Source: a bacterium (lineage in GTDB: Bacteria > Bacteroidota > Bacteroidia > Bacteroidales > Muribaculaceae). From it: 37,186 bases of DNA. The stretch spans positions 1-37,186 of the forward strand of contig SFTJ01000022.1 of the NCBI GenBank assembly GCA_004563195.1, in the 5' to 3' direction. Positions 31,979-37,186 of this stretch are shown here, one piece after another. Made by a program: the position numbers and the translations under genes. Each line of letters starts with the position of its first letter. Position 1 is the first letter of the stretch. The notes under the pieces were generated by a model. That model did not search any database, was not told where the DNA came from, and was given only the letters and a program-made list of their open reading frames with translations.

Positions 31979-32773
31979 TTATAAAACAACCCTATCTTGC
32001 CACAATTTCATTTCATCATGCATTATTTTAACAACCTCTTTTAGAGGCTTTACATCACCTTTTTTATTCGTTATTTCTGCTAATTCATGAAGAAAGACAA
32101 ACATAGAATTAAATTTATTAGAAACTTCCCATTGCCCAGAAGGATGAGTAAGACATACCGTTGGTATATTATTAATCCGGCCAACCTGTGCTTTGATGTT
32201 TGAAAATACTTTAGAGTACTCTATTTTTTGCCTTTCTTGCGATTTCTCTAATTGTGCAAATGCTTTTATACCTAACAATATGATCCGTTTGGGGCGAATT
32301 ATACCTATTAGTTCGAGAGTGCTTTTTATACCTATTTCCATTAGCTCTTTCCTGAGATCGTTGTTGCCATTTTTTGACTCAAATGGAGAGAGATTTGTCC
32401 AAACTGTTTTCTTGTCATTATCTATGCTCTCATCATGACAAAAATCATCAAATCCCAAAAAGAATCTTGCTCCATGATTATATCTCCAAGCAGTCTTTCC
32501 CTCTTTAGTAAATCGTTCTGACCAATAAGGATTTCCTGCAAGATACTCTTCTGTCGTCTTCTTACTTGACCCTTCCCCAAGATTCCCTTTTGGATTTATT
32601 CCTATAAGCATGAGGTCAACCTCACCATCTATACAATTTAATGGGGACTGTGTATAATATGATGTATTATACTTTTCTGACAATTTGTTGAATTCTGGGA
32701 CATACTTTTCAGCCCATTTTACAATTTCTTCTTGAATGTTCATAACTTCGTCGGGATTATAATTAGAATACAT
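31979..32773 (-). CDS. Uracil-DNA-glycosylase-superfamily-like protein
   Basis: The 264-aa protein shows the motif order of the UDG fold: a strand and turn LMLIGINPKGN (54-64) where UDGs have GxxPG, WTNLSPFES (125-133), RIILLGIKAFAQL (163-175) and CLTHPSGQW (207-215), matching the late HPS loop. UDG-fold proteins excise damaged bases, but distant relatives serve other DNA or nucleotide roles. The exact active-site residues of any known class are not complete. It ends the WYL operon and overlaps the upstream acidic gene by 11 nt. ATG at 32743 is an alternative start that avoids the overlap. Function is inferred only. Confidence 0.55.
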   Translation of the reverse strand: MYSNYNPDEVMNIQEEIVKWAEKYVPEFNKLSEKYNTSYYTQSPLNCIDGEVDLMLIGINPKGNLGEGSSKKTTEEYLAGNPYWSERFTKEGKTAWRYNHGARFFLGFDDFCHDESIDNDKKTVWTNLSPFESKNGNNDLRKELMEIGIKSTLELIGIIRPKRIILLGIKAFAQLEKSQERQKIEYSKVFSNIKAQVGRINNIPTVCLTHPSGQWEVSNKFNSMFVFLHELAEITNKKGDVKPLKEVVKIMHDEMKLWQDRVVL

Positions 32774-33095
32774 CTGTTTGGTAGATTTGTTTCACAGTTA
32801 TCTCATCTTTATCTAACTGGTAGAGGCCAGAAGGCAAATCATCTTGGATTACCTCTCGCTCATAATAATCCATATCCTCATCTACTAAGACTTTTTTATA
32901 ATAATTCTGCTCGTCTTGTTCAATTCTACCAGTAAAACATTGGGGAATCTCAAAAGACTCACCATCATTTACTTCTATTTGATAAGCTTCTAGGCCTTGT
33001 CGTTCAAGAAGCTCTCTCGTATTACTATCATCATAATAGTCAAAACCATAATCTTCGCAAATACTTTCAATGGTTGGCATCATTAATACAAACAT
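32763..33095 (-). CDS. Small, very acidic protein of unknown function
   Basis: This 110-aa protein has roughly 28 Asp/Glu against about nine Lys/Arg, with runs such as EDYGFDYYDDSN and VLVDEDMDYYERE. It has no signal peptide or membrane helix. I know no family for it. The charge would suit a DNA mimic or a partner that masks a nucleic-acid-binding protein, perhaps the adjacent UDG-like or exonuclease product, but that is speculation. ATGs at 33083 and 33080 are possible later starts. It is 27 nt after the exonuclease gene and overlaps the next gene by 11 nt. Confidence 0.6.
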   Translation of the reverse strand: MFVLMMPTIESICEDYGFDYYDDSNTRELLERQGLEAYQIEVNDGESFEIPQCFTGRIEQDEQNYYKKVLVDEDMDYYEREVIQDDLPSGLYQLDKDEITVKQIYQTDVF

Positions 33096-33122
33096 AACAA
33101 TAAAAATTAAAAGTTAAACATT

Positions 33123-33614
33123 TTACAATATTTCTCTTGCTATCCAGGCACAAGCTTCTGCGTCAGCAAGTGCGTGGTGATGATCTTCTAACTCATAACC
33201 ACAAGCTGCGGCTACAGTTTGAAGCTGGTGGTTTTCTAAATTAGGGAGTACTCGCCGCGAAACGCAAAGTGTGTCGTAAAACTCATAGTCAGGGTAGTCC
33301 ATCTGATAGACGCGGAACACTGACTTCAGACACCCCTCATCAAAAGGCTTATTATGAGCTACAAGTGGAAGACCTTCTATCATTGGTTCTATCTGTGCCC
33401 ATACTTTCGGGAACACAGGCGCATCATCGGTATCTTCATGACAAAGACCATGAACCTGTGAACACCAGTAGTTATAATAGTTCGGCTCTGGTTGGATGAG
33501 AGAGTAGAACGAATCTACTATCTCACCATTACGGACAATGACTATTCCAACGGAACAAACCGAAGAACGCTCATTATTGGCTGTTTCGAAATCTATTGCT
33601 GCAAAATCTTTCAT
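33123..33614 (-). CDS. DEDDh-family 3'-5' exonuclease
   Basis: The 163-aa protein has all five residues of DnaQ-like exonucleases: AAIDFETA (Asp8, Glu10), HNKPFDEG (Asp92) and HHALADAEA (His147, Asp151), the final His marking the DEDDh class. The length covers just the nuclease domain, so it is not a polymerase-fused or helicase-fused form. DEDDh enzymes degrade single-stranded DNA or RNA from the 3' end. It is the middle gene of the WYL operon, 65 nt after the DUF1643-like gene, in a gap with AT-rich 7-bp arms (33628-33634, 33641-33647). It may process DNA or RNA exposed by its partners. Confidence 0.88.
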   Translation of the reverse strand: MKDFAAIDFETANNERSSVCSVGIVIVRNGEIVDSFYSLIQPEPNYYNYWCSQVHGLCHEDTDDAPVFPKVWAQIEPMIEGLPLVAHNKPFDEGCLKSVFRVYQMDYPDYEFYDTLCVSRRVLPNLENHQLQTVAAACGYELEDHHHALADAEACAWIAREIL

Positions 33615-33679
33615 ACGCTAAATTAAGAATTCAATAAGTTTTGAATTTCAACGATTTCTCTCTTAATAGCAGCTACGAT

Positions 33680-34681
33680 TTAAGCTTCAGAGGCACCATA
33701 ATCCAAGAAATGCTTTCGTCCAAACCAAGAATGCAATTGCTGTTCTTCTGAAGTATCATATCCTAAGGTGTTTAATACTTCAATGAATTTATCAAACTGA
33801 ATATACTTTCTATATCCATTAGAAGAGTAATAATTATAACCACGAAGCATTTGAGGACGACAGCCTATATATCCATCTTTTAAGACCGACATTCCTATGT
33901 CTTCTGTTATTACGAATCTATTAGTTTCATATTCTTGATAACCAGTTTCTTTCAATTGACGAGTAATGGATTCTGTGATTTTTAACAAATCTGTGTTTGT
34001 AAATTTCTTAGGTATATCAGCTAATGCCTTATCCAAACCCATAGGTTGCAAAGAGTTCTGTTTAAATTGCATTCTCGCCTTGATGCTCGTAGCCGAATAC
34101 TTGCCAAACAACATCAAATATTGCGGATGCACATATTTATTTTCTGAGATATTAGGACTGAGGTAATTCATTCCTAACATTAAGGAAGCATCAAGGAATC
34201 TCTTTGCTCTATCTGCATAGTATTTGTCAAATGCTAGGCCTGCAAAGCCAAGATATATTGGCGCTTTCAATTGTGAAATGTCATTTTGTATAATCTCTTC
34301 TTCTGATGCAAAAGGGAATTTGTTCTTTTTATGCAATTCCAATGCTTTACCCAGGTCTCCTTCTCTCAGATAAAAAAGATTGAAGATTTGAACTACACCT
34401 TGCAAATCATTTTTGTTGCTTTTATCATAGTAATAAGCAAACAAATCACCAACACAATTCATGGTTGAGTCTGGCGAAAACTCAAACCAATCATACATGG
34501 TGTTATCGAAGAACGATAATAATTTCAAAGTATTTTTATCAGTAACTTGACATTTGGGAGCAGCTGTGCCCGGATTTTTCATTACAACTGACCCTATTAT
34601 ATCCCATGAATTACCAAATTGAAGCAGAGTTCTCCACCTAAAACATGCTCCTTCTTCTAAATAATGTGTATATACTTTCAT
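33680..34681 (-). CDS. DUF1643-like protein with a C-terminal extension
   Basis: The 333-aa protein has in its first 200 residues the landmarks of DUF1643-type proteins: GACFRWRTLL (11-20), SVVMKNPGTA (31-40) where family members have VMLNPS-A, VVQIFNLFYLREGD (96-109), and YVHPQYLMLFG (183-193). The remaining 130 residues (from ITESITRQLKETG to the end) are unfamiliar, ending in HSWFGRKHFLDYG. The NP(G/K) and HP elements echo those of the UDG-like protein in the same operon, so the two may share a fold. It starts one nucleotide after the WYL gene stop; a longer start at 34729 would overlap that gene. No function is established. Confidence 0.55.
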   Translation of the reverse strand: MKVYTHYLEEGACFRWRTLLQFGNSWDIIGSVVMKNPGTAAPKCQVTDKNTLKLLSFFDNTMYDWFEFSPDSTMNCVGDLFAYYYDKSNKNDLQGVVQIFNLFYLREGDLGKALELHKKNKFPFASEEEIIQNDISQLKAPIYLGFAGLAFDKYYADRAKRFLDASLMLGMNYLSPNISENKYVHPQYLMLFGKYSATSIKARMQFKQNSLQPMGLDKALADIPKKFTNTDLLKITESITRQLKETGYQEYETNRFVITEDIGMSVLKDGYIGCRPQMLRGYNYYSSNGYRKYIQFDKFIEVLNTLGYDTSEEQQLHSWFGRKHFLDYGASEA

Positions 34682-34682
34682 C

Positions 34683-35618
34683 TTAATTCTTATTATATTT
34701 GTTCCACATTCTTTTAATCTTTCCGGCAATTTCTTTACGGAGCCAGAGAGGTTCTAGCACTTCCATATCCTCACCGTTCCAGAGAAGTTCTTGCTGGAAG
34801 TCAAATTCTGGACGGAGATTAAAGGTAAAGATGCTGTATTCTTCATTACGTTCAATCTCTTCCTGCGACTCGTGCATCTTCAAATCACGGATGTAGTTGG
34901 CTTGTCCTGCTGATACTTTCAGTTTGACTGGTTGTATCTTCACAGACTGTTCAGCAATGATTCCAAAGCAGCCGTCAAAGAAATCCTCTGCCGTCCAGTT
35001 CTTTGGCATTTCAAATGTCTCATCTGTTGCATGAAGATATTTGATACGATCCAGGGAATAGATACGTGGGCCTTTTTCATAATAATAGGAATAGGTACTT
35101 CGAGCGACCATGTACCAACGCTGACGGAACAACTTCACACAGTATGGCTGTATATTGAAATTGTTCTCCTCATCCTTCCAATAACTGTGGTAGGTCATGT
35201 TCAGTACACGGTTTTCCTTCATAGCCTCAATGATGGGCTGAAGGTAGTTCTGTCCAGAGGGCACATATTCCAGAATGATGCGGTCTTTGATGCTTTGGCT
35301 GTTCGCCAAGGCATTGCTAACACAGAAAGTGTTGTATAGCCAAGAACGAAGTCCGTTTTTACTTATGTCTTCCTCGTTTTCGATATAGTAGCGGTATTCA
35401 CCACGGTTCTCATTGACTATGCTGATACCGAACATATCCCAGATGACATAACGCCAGTTGTCAAAGGTACGTTTGGGAATGTTCACACCTCTGCTGATAT
35501 CATCACGGAGCCACAACTCGTTCAGTTCTTTGAACGAGATCTTACGTCTGCGATAGATGGTCTCTATCACCCAGACGTATTTGGTAATTAGGCTTTGTCC
35601 TCTATCATTGTCTGCCAT
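34683..35618 (-). CDS. WYL-domain transcriptional regulator
   Basis: This 311-aa protein has an N-terminal winged helix (about 10-75: TKYVWVIETIYRRRKISFKEL to RTFDNWRYVIWDMFGI). The WYL domain follows, with the eponymous motif as WYM in RWYMVARS and the downstream RIYSLDRIKYL. A C-terminal WCX-like extension (about 230-305) follows. Such proteins (BrxR, CapW and relatives) repress defence operons and respond to ligands bound by WYL. It heads the five-gene operon. The ATG at 35616-35618 is chosen over 35648 because it lies close after a -7 element. An inverted repeat upstream of that element is a candidate binding site, suggesting autorepression. Confidence 0.88.
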   Translation of the reverse strand: MADNDRGQSLITKYVWVIETIYRRRKISFKELNELWLRDDISRGVNIPKRTFDNWRYVIWDMFGISIVNENRGEYRYYIENEEDISKNGLRSWLYNTFCVSNALANSQSIKDRIILEYVPSGQNYLQPIIEAMKENRVLNMTYHSYWKDEENNFNIQPYCVKLFRQRWYMVARSTYSYYYEKGPRIYSLDRIKYLHATDETFEMPKNWTAEDFFDGCFGIIAEQSVKIQPVKLKVSAGQANYIRDLKMHESQEEIERNEEYSIFTFNLRPEFDFQQELLWNGEDMEVLEPLWLRKEIAGKIKRMWNKYNKN

Positions 35619-35637
35619 ATAAAATCGAATTTTTCTG

Positions 35638-35670
35638 CAAAAGTACACGAAAGCTACGCCATGTCGTGGC
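35638..35670 (-). promoter_or_regulatory. WYL operon promoter with inverted-repeat operator
   Basis: The minus-strand -7 element TACTTTTG (35638-35645) fits the consensus. At the usual -33 position there is instead GCCA-CGACA-TGGC (35658-35670), an inverted repeat with a 5-nt centre. A repressor bound there would cover the polymerase site. The WYL protein encoded just downstream is the likely ligand (inference). Confidence 0.5.
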
Positions 35671-35696
35671 AGAGGTTATAAAAAAATGAGATTATC

Positions 35697-36986
35697 TCAA
35701 TTACTTTGGGCTATATATGAGCAGTACTTACTAAGCAGATTCGACAGCGGAAGATCTCCTTTCCGGAATCTCTCTGCATCGAGCTGCAGAATCCTTTCGC
35801 TTATGGGTTTCTTGCCTTTGAACAAGGCTTTGAGATAGTGAGCACCGTTCTCTTCGATGATGTTCACGTCAGTGAAGAACTGTGTGAGGTCTTCTGCATC
35901 ATAGACGATGGAATAGCTTGGACGCTTTGCTCCTGGGATGTCCTCCACCAAGATGTTCTTGTCTAACAAGTCTTGAATATCTCGTATGGCTGTGTCCTTG
36001 GAGCATTTCGCCAATGTCGCCCAGGTCTTTGAAGTTATCTTTGCTTCATACCTGTCAAGGAAGATATTGAGCATTTGTGTCTGTCGCTTTGTCATCGGTA
36101 CGGAAGATACCTTCTGCCAGAAGAAACTCTTGTTGAGAATCGTTGTGATGATGGTCTCAGCTTCATCGAGGGCGTCAACCAACTTCTGCATGTACCACAC
36201 CAACCATTCGGTAATGTCACCATCTCCATGCTGCATTCGTTCCAGAATGTCGTAGTAGTGCTTCTTGTCTTTGTTGATTTGCGATGAAACATTGTAGAAG
36301 CGGAATTCGCTCTTTTCTCCTCTTGCCAGAAGCATGTCGGAAAGAATGCGAGCCAATCTGCCATTGCCATCCTCGAATGGGTGAATGCTCACAAACCAGA
36401 AATGGGCAACAGCAGAACGGATGATGCTGCTTATAGGTTCATCAGCATCAAACCAGGTGAGAAATTTGTGCATCTCTTCTTCCACACGCTCAGGTGATGG
36501 TGCTATGTAGTGTATCTTCTCACGTCCGAACATTCCGCTTATGATATGCTCCTCGTTCGTACGGTACTGACCAACTTCAATCTTACTACCTTCACTATAG
36601 CCGGCTGGAAAGAATGCAGCTTGCCATGCACATAGTTTCTCTTTACTGAGAGTCTTGTCGTAGTGCTGTATTGCTTCAAGCATAACAACAACAACAGAGT
36701 CAACATAGTGTGAAGGTGCTGTATATCTAACGTTTTCTATTCCCAGTTTCCCGGCAATGGAAGAGCGTACCTGATCCACATTCAGGCGTATGCCTTCAAT
36801 CTCTGATGAATATACCACATCGTGAGTCAAGTTCTCTGCCATAGCACGTAACTTGCTGTCAAAACCAAGCGAACTCAACCTGCCGTAAAGCATACCTTGC
36901 TTACGGCATACCACCTCTTGAAGGAGCGATACCTGAGACTCGTCCCATCGGAAGTTTGTCCAATTATCTCTTTCGTGTATATACAT
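35697..36986 (-). CDS. Class II Fic-family AMP/NMP transferase
   Basis: Fic proteins attach AMP or other phosphoryl groups to target proteins. The 429-aa sequence has the catalytic motif HPFEDGNGRLAR (202-213, His202) and the flap-like region KIEVGQYRTNEEHI. An N-terminal inhibitory helix carries SSEIEG (60-65), matching (S/T)xxxE(G/N). An inhibitor motif placed before the Fic core defines class II, so activity is self-restrained by Glu64. A C-terminal winged helix (about 300-350: TKRQTQMLNIFLDRYEAKI and onward) suggests DNA binding and autoregulation. It ends 78 nt upstream of the WYL gene but has separate control elements. The target is unknown. Confidence 0.92.
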   Translation of the reverse strand: MYIHERDNWTNFRWDESQVSLLQEVVCRKQGMLYGRLSSLGFDSKLRAMAENLTHDVVYSSEIEGIRLNVDQVRSSIAGKLGIENVRYTAPSHYVDSVVVVMLEAIQHYDKTLSKEKLCAWQAAFFPAGYSEGSKIEVGQYRTNEEHIISGMFGREKIHYIAPSPERVEEEMHKFLTWFDADEPISSIIRSAVAHFWFVSIHPFEDGNGRLARILSDMLLARGEKSEFRFYNVSSQINKDKKHYYDILERMQHGDGDITEWLVWYMQKLVDALDEAETIITTILNKSFFWQKVSSVPMTKRQTQMLNIFLDRYEAKITSKTWATLAKCSKDTAIRDIQDLLDKNILVEDIPGAKRPSYSIVYDAEDLTQFFTDVNIIEENGAHYLKALFKGKKPISERILQLDAERFRKGDLPLSNLLSKYCSYIAQSN

Positions 36987-36998
36987 AGTCTATCTTTA

Positions 36999-37121
36999 TG
37001 CGACATTATTTTATATATATCGTCGCAAATTATGCGACGAAATTACGAAAATAATGTAGAATCGCCAAAAGAATCCTTGGAATAACGCATATTTTGCGAC
37101 GTTTTTTGATTGAAAATCGTC
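36999..37121 (-). promoter_or_regulatory. fic promoter with repeated TGCGAC operators
   Basis: On the minus strand TTTG (37066-37069), 20 nt, then TAATTTCG (37038-37045) gives a near-consensus promoter. TCGTCGCA (37020-37027) and TGCGACGA (37033-37040) form a perfect 8-bp inverted repeat over the -7 end and start site. Further half-sites are TGCGAC (36999-37004), TGCGACG (37095-37101) and TCGTCG (37116-37121). The winged helix of the Fic protein may bind here. Confidence 0.6.
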
Positions 37122-37186
37122 GGAATACCAGATTAAACTGTCAAAATAAGTGACCCGAAAGACCCCCGATTTTGTCTCAGTCTTTA

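Noticed and set aside
33628..33647. AT-only 7-bp inverted repeat between the DUF1643-like and exonuclease genes
   Set aside because: No G-C pairs in most of the stem and no T-run; expected by chance in AT-rich DNA, and a break in the operon is not otherwise indicated.
1..37186. CRISPR array, tRNA, rRNA, transposase or integrase
   Set aside because: No regularly spaced repeats, no cloverleaf-like segments and no proteins of these mobile-element families were seen, even though the right-hand part looks like an accessory island.

Overview
The window looks like a chromosomal segment from a Bacteroidales bacterium, probably in or near the Muribaculaceae. That placement is inference from remembered protein families: PdxJ next to ExbB/ExbD/TonB, a YfhO-type membrane protein, an M64 peptidase, and the rnpA-yidD-tatD order. 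It also rests on promoters that fit the Bacteroidetes pattern (TTTG or TTTC, about 19-20 nt, then TAnnTTTG). Translation starts mostly lack Shine-Dalgarno sequences. No tRNA, rRNA, CRISPR array, transposase or integrase was recognised.

Layout. (1) 1-7397 is a minus-strand block of core genes: L-serine dehydratase, a YeiH-type transporter, a divergent lumazine synthase, a TPR-like protein, a PfkB-family protein lacking its catalytic Asp, an AT-rich acyltransferase and NAD kinase. (2) 7570-18823 is a plus-strand block: pdxJ-exbB-exbD-tonB behind a leader with a terminator-like hairpin, then yfhO, a methyltransferase-like gene, a degenerate GT11 gene, mutS, and a secreted M64 peptidase. (3) 19056-25356 is a tightly packed four-gene plus-strand operon with the architecture of the Wadjet (JetABCD/MksFEBG) anti-plasmid system: kleisin-like, MukE-like, SMC-like ATPase and Toprim nuclease. 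(4) 25357-29735 holds an MscS channel and a SpoU-type RNA methyltransferase, converging on a shared bidirectional terminator. AT-rich gaps with clusters of DnaA boxes lie on both sides, making this a candidate bipartite replication origin or DnaA-titration region. (5) 29736-31017 is rnpA-yidD-tatD on the minus strand. (6) 31057-36986 is a minus-strand accessory island: a broken N-terminal DnaE fragment, a small unknown gene, a five-gene WYL-regulated operon, and a class II Fic gene with a palindromic operator over its promoter.

The two most interesting systems are the Wadjet operon beside the DnaA-box clusters and the WYL operon. The WYL operon encodes a WYL regulator, a protein with DUF1643-like motifs, a DEDDh exonuclease, a very acidic small protein and a protein with uracil-DNA-glycosylase-like motifs. 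I do not recognise this combination as a named defence system. Three core-block proteins (PfkB, RibH, GT11) have lost residues that are normally invariant, which suggests decay or a change of function.
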